A stretch of 64,000 bases of DNA, from positions 310,001-374,000 of the forward strand of contig JAYJMM010000087.1 of assembly GCA_037349105.1 (NCBI GenBank), written 5' to 3'. Shown one piece after another: positions 1-10,040 of this stretch. The stretch is from Limnomonas spitsbergensis (lineage: Eukaryota > Chlorophyta > Chlorophyceae > Chlamydomonadales). Both the position numbers and the translations under genes were made by a program. The notes under the pieces are model-generated. The model ran no database searches, was not told the origin of the DNA, and saw nothing but the letters and a program-made list of their open reading frames with translations. Each line of letters starts with the position of its first letter. Position 1 is the stretch's first letter.

Positions 1-954
1 TCGGTCGGCTGATATCTTTGTTTTTTTCCAGTTTGTGTGAAAAAGTGTGAAACGTGTGAAAAAGTGTGAAGCCGAGTTTCATTTTTTCAATTCAAGAACG
101 TTACACCTGGGGCCCAACTGTCTAGAAGAAAATACCTGACTGCCTGCCAATGGAAAAAAAACTACCTACCAAGAGCAGCCAGAGGCAGGTCGCCAGCCTC
201 AACATCAATACCCTCCTCATCTTAAGATTCACCAAGCATGTCTCGGTGTTCGACTTGACGATTTAGCCGACGAGCGTGTAAAATCGTGTCAGCTTACGCC
301 GACGCATGGCCTTAAAATCGCATTCTGGCATCGGCTGGCGCCGATGCCAGGGTTCCGGAGTGGTCGGTTTTTTTTCATGTTTTTTTTCTGGCGTCGGTGG
401 CCGACCGGCGCCCAGGACCCTGCCCGGCACCAAAAGATCACAGGCAGGGCGGTGGCTAAGCTGTCTGCATGGGACCGCAAGCGAGTGTGCATGTGTGCTT
501 GTGTATGTTATCATTTTTAAACTGTTTTTTCTTAAATCTGCCTAAAATCTTCTGTTGCAGCAAAATCGTATGTCTGAAAATCTTATTCAAAGCCATTTAA
601 AATAAAATAGTGTTGCATGGTCTAACGAAAAAAGACCGCAAAATCTTATGGACGGCAAAAAAAATGCAGAATGTACGTGTGTGAATATGTGTGAAACAGG
701 CTAAAGTCAGGGAGGTAGCTAACATATTAATGAGATAGAGAATTAGTGTGTGTGATACGGCCAATTCACCAGATCCGCCTATATTTACCATGTAACCGCT
801 GATTCCACAGGACATCGATGAGCTCGTGCCATTCTTTACCGTTGTTCGACCTCAACCGCTTAACTGTTAATCCCAACCGCTTGTCTCGACATTTTGCCCG
901 TACAGCAAAACCGCTTAACCGTTCATATCAACCGATTAACTGCTCATCTCCCAG
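1..954. other. 5' flank with no recognised gene
   Basis: I see no convincing exon here. The first 70 bases carry a short repeated GTGTGAAAAA motif, and the open frames around 260-545 and 818-1120 show no domain or splice support. The USP gene that begins at the acceptor at 953-954 probably has an upstream exon here or outside the window, but I could not identify it. Confidence 0.5.
796..954 (+). repeat. Degenerate copy of the USP first-exon acceptor edge
   Basis: The stretch ending CCACAG followed by GACATCGATGAGCTCGTG (about 808-831) repeats the true acceptor and exon start at 951-972 (CCCAG, then GACATTGAAGAGCTCATG). Short CCGCTTAACTGTT-like blocks repeat between the two. The existence of the copy supports the true site being a splice acceptor rather than a start codon region. 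Confidence 0.6.
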
Positions 955-3900
955 GACATTGAAGAGCTCATGTCGACCATCATCGAGCAAGACACCAACG
1001 CGACGTTCCGCAAGCTCATCGGCTCGTTCGCCAACAGCGGTGCTCGCAACGGCGGCGGCACGATGCGTCGCCTGCCCGCTCGTGCGCACCAGATGCAGGC
1101 GCGGATCGTGGCCGCGGTGATGCCGTGCGACCTGGCGTCGCTCCGGATCCAAACCGAACGGAAGGGTGGTGGTCTCGGAGCTGTGGTCTCGGAGTCAATA
1201 GGCAGCACGATCGTGATGTTGCTGGCAGACAACGCCGCGACAATGCAGGCCATGCAGGTATGAGTATTTTAAGGGTTTAGATCCTGAATCTGAACCCCAT
1301 GCCATGCCATGCCACGCAAACATGTTCACCATCAGCAGGGTCACCCAGTGCGACCGTTTGGGTCGAAATATAGCGATAGCGACAAGTCGCTCGTCTAACC
1401 AGCAGTCTTGGGGGCAGTGCATGGACCTTAGCACAAATTGGTGTTTAGGGTTGGGCTTCAGGGTTCAGGGTTTAGGGTCATGAACCTTAAATCCCTAGCC
1501 ATGCACAGCTGTATGCCATGCAGGAATGCGTATTCAGGTTTAAAATCCTAAACCTTCAACCCCAAACTATGCGCACATGCACGCTATACAGATATGGGTG
1601 TTCAGGGTTGAGGCCCTTAACCCTATCGGCCCACAACCATGCAGGCCATGCAGATATGGGTGTTAAGGGTTCAGACCCCGAACCCTAGAAACACGAGTGG
1701 TTAACGAGAGCGGATAACTGACAGGTGCCCTTGTTGCGCCCCCCCCCCCTGCCCTCCCAGCTGGTGTTGAGTTTGGTCCGTCCTGGAAAAGACAAGCTGC
1801 ACCTCGTGACCGTGGCCCAGACTCAACTGCATGAGTTGGATGCAAGGTGCGTGGGTTGATGGTGAAGGGGGTACGGTTGAGCCTCAATTGCTTGGGCGAG
1901 AAGCCTGTTGGGTGTATGGTGGATAGGGTTTTGTTGGTATGGTTCGGTTTAAGCATTTCAGGGGTTGGATGCAGGGGCGCCTGAGCAAGGGGCCTGTCAC
2001 TTAGGGGGTCAGACGAGTCCCCCCAAACAGGGGGGTTCAGCCGGGACGGAGCCTTTCCGCACAAAATGTTCGACAGAAAAAAAAAGCGAACTTTCGTTCC
2101 GTATTAAAAAGCTTGAGTCCTGGACGCCAGTACAAAATTCGTGCGGAAAGACCCCATCCCAAGGGTCGAGTGCGGTTGTCGGGGGACTCGTCCAAACCCC
2201 TAAGTGACAGGCCCCTTGCCTGAGCCCTGCCACGGACATCTCCCTGCCGCTGACACTAGTCTAAAACAAACTCTACGAGACTAAAAGTAACCTCGTTAAG
2301 CCCGGGTCCCAGACAGTCAAGGTTACATGCGGAAATGAGTACCCAACTAGTGGACGAATTTCACTGAGTAAATGTAATAGTTCAGTCTATTCAGGGTTTG
2401 GAGGCAAGGTGAAGCTTGTTAAATGTTTACAGTGCACCAGAGCATCACATTTGATGCATGGGACATGTGCCCGTAAACCGGTGCAGGCACTGGCTGGGAC
2501 AGTGAGCGAAAACCAGTGCCCCCCATGAGCTAGCCACCAGCTGCTTTTGATTTCGCTGGCAGTTTTTATTAGATATAAACGGGGGGCTACCGCTGAGCAG
2601 CCGTCATCTGTACTGCTAGATGTGGAGAGCCAGATCTCAGACAGACAAACCGGAAAAATAAAAATATAGCTGGCTCAGCTCAGGGCAAGTCAATCTCAGA
2701 TTAGAGAGAGAGAGAGAGCAAGACGGAAAAAAAGGAAACAAGGGAGACAAGAATTATTTTACTGAACGTCAGACCACCTTCAGGGAGCCCCGCCGGGCGG
2801 CCACGTCTGGACCGATGGGGACCAAACTTTGACCGGCCTATGGCCGATGGTCCAAGCAGCAGGGCTTGCTGCGTCAGCCCCACACGACCATGGTCCGTGA
2901 TGTAGCTGAATTGTAGCTGAAGCGCGCTAAAATAAGCAGTGAAGGGAGATCTCCACAAATCCACTGGTCTGCCTACTTCTGATCTCGGTCGTTACCGTTA
3001 GTAGTATCGACGACAGGAAGCAATGCCCTTAACCTCAATTCGTAAAATCCAAGGCCTAGGCCTACAACCCTGCTCTGCACTGCCTCTACTTCTGGTCGAA
3101 CTCATACCCCTCGGTTGGTACCATGACTAGTGTCGAGGATATGAAGACAACAGACGTGTCATGTTCCGGAAGTCCTAAAATCCAAACCCCAGCCCCATGA
3201 AGACTTGTCCTAAATCCTAACTCAGAGAACCCAAAGCTGAACCCCAAACCATGAGCCATAAACCATAACCCCTCCCCCACGTATATTGCTGCAGGGAACT
3301 GTGTCGTCGATATGAAGACATGGCCCGAAGCACGCTTGCAACCGCAACCATCGACGTACTGGTGAGGCACCACAGCGATGTCCGATTTGTAAAAACCTGA
3401 AACCCTAATCCTAAAAAAATCAGAATGGCCCTCGCCCTTCTCTGCTCCCCCCTCACCTCCCTCCCCCTCCGCCCCCCACTCGCCCCCACACTCGCCCTTC
3501 CCCCCTTACCTGCAGGGGAAAGCACTGACACCATGGTTGAGTGTTTGGCACACTCCTCATGCCCTTCTCCACTCCCCAAACTCCTTTACCACTCTCCCCC
3601 CCACCCTTGCCCGCTAAACCCTAAACCCTAACCTGCTGCTCGCTCCTCCCTGCCCCCCTGCAGACCAAAGGCTCGGATTCCATGGTGGAGCTCCTCGACC
3701 AGCACATTGAGTCCCTGGATGCCGACCTGGTGGTGCTCGGCAGCAGAGTGCTTTCCAAGGGACACAGTAACCTACCTGTCGCTAGCGTGTCCATCGGGTA
3801 AGGGGTGGAGATAAGGGTTTTGGAATAAGGGGGTCAGGGTTTGGGGTCAGGGTTTTAGGGGTCAGGGTCTTGGAACTGAGGGGTGTAGGTCCAGAGTGCT

Positions 3901-6900
3901 TTCCAAGAGACACAACATGGTGCCTGTCGCTAGCGTGCCCATAGGGTATGTGGTGGAGAGCAGGGTTTGGGGATCAGGGGGATCCAGGGGAATCAGGGTT
4001 TGGGGATCATGGGGAATCAGGGATTGGGGATCAGGGGGATCCAGGAAAATCAGGGTTTGGGGATCAGGGGGGTTGGGTTTGGGGATCAGGGGTTAAGCCA
4101 CACCTCTGACCTCCTCCCAACAAATATTTGAGGCCACTGACTCCCTCTGCCCCACTCCCCCTGCCTCCTCCCCCCCAGGCTGCTCAAGAAGCTCCGGCGG
4201 CCGGGTCTGGACCCTTAACCCTTAACCCTTAACCCCAGGCTGCTCAAGAACCTCCGGCAGCCAGGGCTGGACCCTTAACCTCAAACCCTACACCCTTGAC
4301 TCTTAACCCCAGGCTGCTCAAGAAGCTCCGGCGGCCGGGGCTGGACCCTTAACCTCAAACCCTACACCCTTAACCCGTAACCCGTAACCCCAGGCTGCTC
4401 AAGAAGCTCCGGCGACCAGTGCTAATTGTCAAGTCCACATCGAAGAACGCGACCATACAGTGGGACCGGGACAAGCTGAGGTGTATGGTGCAGGTGTGGA
4501 AGTGGGAATGGGGATGACTGACACGATAAGTAATACAGAAACAAATAAAGGCCAATACCGGCAATTAAATTTGATTTACCTCATATATATGTTACACTTT
4601 TCCAACGGATTTTGCATTGTGGAAAAGAACTTTGTACTGCGTTTGTGTACTGCGTTTTGGTCCCTGGACAGTACATGTGTTGCGCTGAAGAATTTGAGAT
4701 GCTCAAAATAAATAAACAAATAAAGGCGAATACCGGCAATTAAATGTCAAGAACCTGACTGGTACATATTAAATGTGTTTTACACTTTTCTATCAGATTT
4801 TGCATCGCAGAAAGGAGTTTGTACTGCATTTGTGTACTGTGTTTGTGTACTGCGCTTGTGTACTACGTTTGTGTCCCTGGACATGAAACGTAACTGATGC
4901 ATAGCTGGACATGAAACGTAACTGAGGCATAGCTGGAAAACAGCTTAACAAATACAAAAAGCCCTAAATTCAATGCTGCATGCCCCGCAGGTGGAGCACA
5001 CCACCCTTGCAAATCCTCAGCTACAGTCCCCATCTCCCCTGCAAATCGTCAGCTACAGTCCCCCCCTCCCCAACAAATCCTCAGCTACAGTACTTACCTC
5101 CCCTTTAAATCCTCAGCTGCAGTACTTACCTCCCCTTAAAATCCTCAGCTACAGTCCCGACATCCCCAGCAAATCGTCAGCTACAGTCCCCACCTTCCCA
5201 ACAAATCCTCAGCTACAGTCCCCACCTCCCCCAGCGAATTCTCAGCTACAGTCCCCACATCCCCAGCAAATCCTCAGCTACAGTCCCCACCTCCCCCTGC
5301 AAATCCTCAGCTACAGTCCCCACCACCCCAGCAAATCCTCAGCTACAGTACCCACCTCCCCTTCAAATCATCAGCTACAGTACCCACCTCCCCTTCAAAT
5401 CATCAGCTACAGTACCCACTTCCCCTTCAAAGCCTCAGCTACAGTCCCCACCTCCCCAGCGAGTCCTCAGCTACAGTTCCCACCTCCCCCAGCGAATCCT
5501 CAGCTACAGTCCCCACCTCCCCCCTGCAAAGTCTCAGCTACAGTCCCCACCTCCCTTTCCAATCCTCAGCTACAGTTCCCACCTCCCCAGCGAATCCTCA
5601 GCTAGAGTCCCCACCTCCCCTGCAAAGTCTCAGCTACAGGCCCCACCTCCCCCTGCAAATCCTCAGCTACAGTCCCCACCTCCCCATCCAGCGAGTCCCC
5701 AGCTATAGTCCCCACTTCCCCCTGCAAATCCTTCAACGCTGCATTCCCTGCAGGTGGAGCACACTTGCCGCGCCGTCGTCAAGTTTGTGTGCACGAAGCT
5801 TTTGCACGCAGAGCGACATGACAAGCTCTTCCTGGCCAAGGCGCACGCGGCGGACATCACGACCAACAAGGCAAGTTAAATCTTTATAGCGCAAAGCTCT
5901 GAACCCTAAACAATAATAAACCAGGTGCTGCTACCTCCTTTTGGCCAAGGCACATGCGGCAGACATCACGCCTAATAGGCCAAGTTAAAGGGCTAAGACC
6001 TGCAACCCAAATCCGTTGGCTAAGAACAAAATGTCAGAAACGATAAGTTGAGGCACACTAGGCTGACATCATGCCCAACAAGGCGAGTTAGAGGATTTTG
6101 GGTTTATCCTTAAATCGTCCTTTTAACCTTTAACCCAAAGCCCTAAAAAACAAATCAGGTATGACGAGGCCCCCCTGGGAAAGGCGCATGCGGTAAGCTG
6201 CGCAAGCATCGTACGGCAGGCATCCTTTTCACCCTAAACCCTTCATCTTCAAGTTCTCAACCCGACTGCACACAAGTGTGAACCCTACCGGTATGCCATG
6301 GAAAAAACCAGACCCTTAAAAACTGAAACCCTTTACCCTAAACCCTGCATCCCTCGCAGGAGACGGTGTCGCTTCGTCGTCTGATGGAAAGCTGTGTGGA
6401 CATTGCTCGCTCCCACGACATCGGCGCGGTCAAACGCCCGCTGGACGGCGGCTTTGAATCCGAGGGCAACCGCGTTGCAGATGTGGATGAGATCCACGTC
6501 TTGGCGGTACAGGTGTGTTGACAAGATCCAGGTATTGGCGGTACAGGTGTGTTGACAAGATCCAGGTATTGGCGGTACAGATTTGTTGACTAGATCCAGG
6601 TATAGGCGGTACAGGTGTATGGGCTAGATCCACGTCTTGTCGGTGATGAGATCCAATTGTTCAGGTCCCTACCTAGGTGTCCATGTCACTTTATCTCTGC
6701 ACGTCTATCATTAAATGCTGGCCCTCTGTCGAACCCCTTTGTCGCCACAGCATCATGCTACAAGTCGCCGTTCTGTTAGGACTTTTGGATGCGACCTAAG
6801 ACGTTCATGCTTTAGCCGTCCATAACATGTATTTCCCATGCAGTAGATGATCATGCAGTTGATGCCCATGCTGCTGATACCCATGTAGTTCATGCTCATG

Positions 6901-7195
6901 CAATATATGCCCACGCAGCGGATGTATGTCCATGCACTTGTAACAATGTAACCCATGCCATTGAAGCCCATGGAGTGGATGTCCATACATTGGATGTCCA
7001 TGCACTTGATGCCATGCAGCTGAAGCCCATGCGTTGCATGCCATGCTCATGAACGCAGGCATCTATGCATCATTCCATGCCATTCACATCGCACCGCAGG
7101 CGTTCATCGGACAATCCATCTCGCAAGACATCTTCCAGCTGCTCAAGACCACCAAGAGTGCGGTCCTCGTTTACAAGAGTGTGAAGGTGTTGTGA
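955..7195 (+). CDS. Tandem universal stress protein (USP) domain protein, eight exons, 5' incomplete
   Basis: Exons inferred at 955-1257, 1761-1846, 3295-3361, 3664-3797, 4394-4493, 5754-5870, 6360-6512 and 7100-7195. All phases join, giving 351 residues to a TGA stop. Residues about 80-120 (STIVMLLADN, then LVRPGKDKLHLVTVAQ) look like the first beta strands of a USP domain. LDADLVVLGSRVL (about 170-182) and KKLRRPVLIVK match the conserved strand and C-terminal strand of that alpha/beta nucleotide-binding fold. A second, more divergent half begins at VEHTCRAVVKFV and ends SAVLVYK, again USP-like. USP proteins are small cytosolic or organellar stress-linked proteins, often ATP binding; the biochemical role here is unknown. 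The intron after exon 5754-5870 starts with GC (AAG then GCAAGTT), as phase requires. The start is unresolved: 955 follows a good acceptor and ATG 970 is the first in-frame Met. Nearly every intron contains copies of the exon edges. Confidence 0.87.
1258..1760 (+). other. USP intron 1, telomere-like motif repeats
   Basis: A short intron of loosely repeated GGGTTTAGGGTT/CCCTAAACC-like words and CCATGCAGGCCATGCAG words that echo the preceding exon end (1243-1257). No other coding sequence seen. Confidence 0.5.
2410..2525 (+). repeat. Dispersed repeat with PHD-finger-like coding remnant (copy 1)
   Basis: This stretch closely matches 35725-35830. One frame reads KCLQC, then ASHLMHGTC, then ENQCPP before a TGA, resembling the Cys-x2-Cys and His-x2-Cys part of a PHD-type zinc finger. 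It lies inside USP intron 2 and is repeated elsewhere, so I take it as a mobile-element relic, not host coding sequence. Confidence 0.45.
2755..2965 (+). repeat. Interspersed 'GTAGCTGA' family element
   Basis: A roughly 200-bp unit: CCGCCGGGCGGCCAC, GACCGATGGGGACCAAA, then GGTCCAAGCAGCAGGGC, then TGATGTAGCTGAATTGTAGC and AAATAAGCAGTG. Related copies lie at 13540-13700, 22905-23070, 33400-33545, 41740-41885, 57885-58065, 58605-58790 (opposite strand) and 62340-62480. Partial copies are at 15890-15990, 32360-32420 and 41490-41540. Length, dispersal and lack of coding sequence fit a SINE or other non-autonomous element; class undetermined. Confidence 0.6.
3095..3180 (+). repeat. Degenerate copy of USP exon 3 (3295-3361)
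   Basis: The words GTGTCGAGGATATGAAGACA here and GTGTCGTCGATATGAAGACA in the exon share position and order. The match is short, so confidence is moderate. Confidence 0.4.
3521..3560 (+). repeat. Degenerate acceptor-edge copy of USP exon 4
   Basis: CTGCAG, then GACACCATGGTTGAG here mirrors CTGCAG, then GATTCCATGGTGGAG at the true exon 4 acceptor (3661-3692), about 140 bp downstream. Confidence 0.6.
3888..3960 (+). repeat. Degenerate donor-edge copy of USP exon 4
   Basis: CAGAGTGCTTTCCAAGAGAC through CCCATAGGGTATG repeats the last ~50 nt of exon 4 plus its GT donor (3748-3802). Exon-derived residues SRVLSK and PVAS are still readable. Confidence 0.8.
4179..4350 (+). repeat. Three tandem partial copies of the USP exon 5 acceptor edge
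   Basis: Acceptor plus GCTGCTCAAGAAGCTCCGGC occurs with its CCCCAG at 4179, 4239 and 4313, before the true exon at 4394. The first three break off after about 30 exon bases into CCCTTAACC repeats; only the fourth continues into PVLIVKSTSK and a donor. Each copy supplies a plausible 3' splice site. Confidence 0.9.
4973..5753 (+). repeat. ~32-bp minisatellite before USP exon 6, bounded by an acceptor-edge copy
   Basis: About 23 units of CCTCAGCTACAGTCCCCACC with a variable CCCCAGCAAAT tail. The array begins with ATGCTGCATGCCCCGCAGG followed by TGGAGCACACC, a copy of the acceptor and first codons (VEHT) of exon 6 (5740-5768), and ends at the true acceptor. Confidence 0.9.
5925..6090 (+). repeat. 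Two degenerate donor-edge copies of USP exon 6
   Basis: GGCCAAGGCACATGCGGCAG, then ACATCACGCC (5942-5990), and GGCTGACATCATGCCCAACA followed by AGGCGAGTT (6061-6090) repeat the last ~45 nt of exon 6 including the AAG/GCAAGTT donor. Confidence 0.8.
6513..6650 (+). repeat. 34-bp tandem donor-edge copies of USP exon 7
   Basis: Four units of GATCCAGGTATTGGCGGTAC, then AGGTGTGTTGACAA follow the exon 7 donor. Each unit repeats the last coding bases (ATCCACGTCTTGGCGGTACAG) and the GTGTGT donor. Confidence 0.9.
6835..7050 (+). repeat. CATGCAGTTGATGCC-type short repeats in USP intron 7
   Basis: An irregular 15-18 bp repeat of CATGCA, then TGATGCCCATG words occupying most of the last USP intron. No coding sequence seen. 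Confidence 0.6.
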
Positions 7196-7850
7196 GTGGC
7201 GGGCACAAGCGGGGGGGAGCTGGAGGCAGCAAGAGGGCCGGGGCTTGTTGGTGCGTTGGATGCTGACCTGCCATGCGACCTGCCATGGGTTGGATGCCTA
7301 CCTGGGGGGCTGCCTGCTCAAGACAGCCGAGAGTGAGAGAGAGCATTGCTGGCGTACAGTACAGAGTTTCAAGCTGCTCTGACAAGCTGGAGTCGAGTGA
7401 TGGTGTGCAAGAATGTCAAGACCGCGATGGTGGCTCCCATGAGCGAGGTGTTGGTGACTTGGTGTTCTAGAGAGACAAGCTTCAGTGAGGAGGGACAGAT
7501 CGAGCCAATGGCAGAGCAGGAGGAGCATGTGGCTGCAAGAGGACGGAGCCACAGCGGTAGATTTTTTTTTGCTTGGACTTAGCAAAGTTTGAGGCTGGCT
7601 GCCCAACCCTAGAAACCCTGAGACGCATGCACAGGGGGAGGGGGGGGAAGCGGGTGCGTTTGCGGCCCTAGGGAGGTACGTGCGGCAGGGGATGAGCGTG
7701 CCGTTTGAAGAGGAGCGCGTGGCAGCGGTAGCAGCACGAAAGTAATATTGCGCAGCGTGCGATTCAGCATGCATATTTTCATGCCATATTAGCATATGCA
7801 GCGACATGCAAGGATCCATGCACACATGCACACACACACACACACTTGAG
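7196..7850. other. 3' flank of the USP gene
   Basis: Presumed 3' UTR and spacer after the TGA at 7193-7195. I see no gene: the long minus-strand open frame here has no recognisable domain and is low-complexity at its start. Confidence 0.4.
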
Positions 7851-7919
7851 TTAGGCGCCCATCCATGCGGCCGAGCCTGATTTAGTAGTTGGGCCCAGAG
7901 GTGTAACGTCATTGACACA
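7851..7919 (+). repeat. Dispersed 'GGCCGAGC...GTGTAACGTCATTGACA' element copy
   Basis: Short element with TTAGGCGCCC, GCGGCCGAGCCT, GGGCCCAGAGG, then TGTAACGTCATTGACA. Other copies in the window are at 9707-9765, 21263-21321, 35014-35075, 35080-35105 (inverted), 35217-35295, 35358-35415, 35640-35705, 40495-40552, 40618-40663, 44917-44977, 45000-45090 (inverted), 45580-45611, 47513-47570 and 47985-48050 (inverted). Probably the conserved end of a mobile element. Confidence 0.75.
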
Positions 7920-8384
7920 ACCACGAACAAACACATCTGTACATGATTTGTGTTCAGGTATTAGTCCCAAATTCGTGTCGCTCGATTGATCTGTCAAGAA
8001 TACAAATGCAATATGAATATCCTGGTATAATCGTCGCGCACTGGCTCTATTCCAGACCGAGGCCGCCAATATACACATATTATGCATGTGACTTTATTTG
8101 TGTGTGCGTTGTAGCTGTGGTGGGTGGCGTTCAATAGCGCTGGCAGATAAACTTAAGAGACCTCAAAATGATGGGTGTGGGATTTATTTGTGTGCCGTTC
8201 GTTTGTTGGTAGCAGACTAATGTTTTGTCTTCGTGCCCTTCAATTCATGGTGCATCGAACGTTTATAAGATGTACACGATTTGAATTTGTCAGAAGCGCA
8301 ACCCTTCCCAAACAAACTGCGGTGATATGCCCGACTGGCCTGTGGGTATGGCATGGCAACTTCCTCAAGACCTTGAGCCTTCGT

Positions 8385-8720
8385 GTAACAGAGCTGGCAC
8401 CTAGCAAGTGCCATGCTAATGCCTGTCAGAGATGGTAGCTAGGATGCCATGCTTTTAGTCATGCTAGTTCACATATTACTCTGTGCGGATTGAAGCTCGT
8501 TTCCGTGTGTGTTTGTTCACTTCTTAGTAACTGACTTCCGAAGTTCAGTGATTACTTTAGTTGTCATGACTAGTGACACGTTAGCCATGACACTATGATT
8601 GTGCCCATGACTCTATTATGCATGGTAGCAATTCTGATTTGTCATAGACTAGGGCATGCCTTGCCTGCCTAGACTTCTTATACTGAGACTCTGTTGATTC
8701 GTGATCTTATACCATGCAGA
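8385..8720 (+). repeat. ~340-bp dispersed element, copy A
   Basis: Begins near TGTAACAGAGCTGGCACCTA and ends near CTGTTGATTCGTGATC. The reverse complement of nearly the whole stretch recurs at 46515-46860 with about 80-90% identity by eye. No coding sequence. Confidence 0.85.
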
Positions 8721-9479
8721 CCATCGTGTTATGATTGTATCAAGATGTACCGTAACCAGCGATTCTCCACCGTGTCCCCGACTCCCCGGTCTCCACTCAC
8801 TCCCGTGCCCAAGCAACAGCGACAATGCCCATGACACAAGTACGGGCCATATTGTATATACTGCCCTGCTTCACTTCGCGACTCCGGTTTTTCGGACATG
8901 GATGGTGTTTTGCGCACTGCATGTACTGCATGGTCCTTCTATATCATGCTGAGCATGCATGACTACGAGAGTATCAGCAACAAACATCTGGTTTAGCTAT
9001 CAGAATCCCCTGAGCCTAGCCTTGAACACTCAAGTCGGACCTGAGAGGAGGAGAGGAAGCAAAAGATAAGGACCCAACTTGAAAATATGATGACCCAACA
9101 TAAAAAGATAATGACACGATATCAAAAGATGAGAACCCAACATAGAAAGACCCCCCAAAGCCCCCATCCAAATAAGTTAGTCAGATATACCATCCCAGTA
9201 CAAAGTTCTGCTCTGACGGTCCCCTCTTTTATTTTTAATGGCTCTTGCGAGGTCTCTTTCTGTCTGGCTAGGATTTGCCTCCCAAAATTTCATCCCCCAA
9301 TCCCTCACACAACCCTCTCCCGCAATCCTCGCTGTCCCCCTCAGCCCCACTCCCTTCATCCCCAAAATATCAAGTCTCCCCCGGCCTTCCCACTCCCTCA
9401 GCCCCTAACAATCCCCTCAGCCCTCCACAAAGTGAAGGCGAGGCAGCAATTGACAATCTCCGTATCGCACTCTCAGCAT

Positions 9480-10040
9480 ATCATCTACTGAGTTCAGGGC
9501 TCATGCTTCAGGTTCAGGGTTTTGGGGTTTCGGATATCTGCGGTCCGTTTGAGGCAATTGGGTGCCGATCGGTAATCTTCGTATCGCACTACATCCCAAC
9601 TCACCATGTCACATGTTGAATTACATCCTTTGCCTTTCCTCTCCAGCCTTTTGTCTGCTCCTTCACTTTTCTACCCCTTTTACTTCTTTTTTCCGCCCCT
9701 TTCACTTAGGCGCCCACGCGGCCGAGCCTTTTTTGAGCAGGGCCCAGAGGTGTAACGTCATTGACAGGTTGAGTTCTGGTCCTAGGTTTCAGGGTCTTGT
9801 GCTTTGGGTATCCGGCCAGTTCGAGGCGATCAGTAACCTACCTATTGCACCGCATCCCCTAGCATGTCATCTACCGCGTTACGTTTCATGGCCTAGTGCT
9901 TTGGCTGGGCATCCGGCCTGTTCGAGACAGCAGTCGGTAGTCTCAGTACTGCATCCCATCCCACAGCATGTCATCTTCCGCGTGAAGCGTTTTGGTTATC
10001 TGGTTTGGGGCTTCGGATATCCGGCCAGTTGGAGGCACTA
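9480..10040 (-). repeat. Degenerate tandem copies of the NYN exon 6 donor edge
   Basis: Read on the minus strand, four blocks resemble the exon edge CTGAGCTGGGATGCAGTGCG followed by GACTACC and CTGGCCGGATATCC. They lie near 9970, 9860, 9590 and 9480 and become less alike with distance. They include GCAGTACTG, GCGGTGCAA and GTAGTGCGA variants of the putative donor. Confidence 0.65.

Noticed and set aside
1663..2239. Overlapping frames with mirror-like sequence around 1970-2230
   Set aside because: An imperfect inverted repeat (GGCCTGTCACTTAGGGG ... CCCCTAAGTGACAGGCC) explains them; probably a foldback element in USP intron 2, no gene.
3295..3361. Direct joining of USP exon 1 (ends 1257) to 3295
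   Set aside because: It gives an in-frame TGA after six codons; insertion of exon 1761-1846 restores phase and USP similarity.
7298..7936. 212-residue minus-strand frame
   Set aside because: No domain or splice evidence; overlaps a dispersed element and the USP 3' flank.
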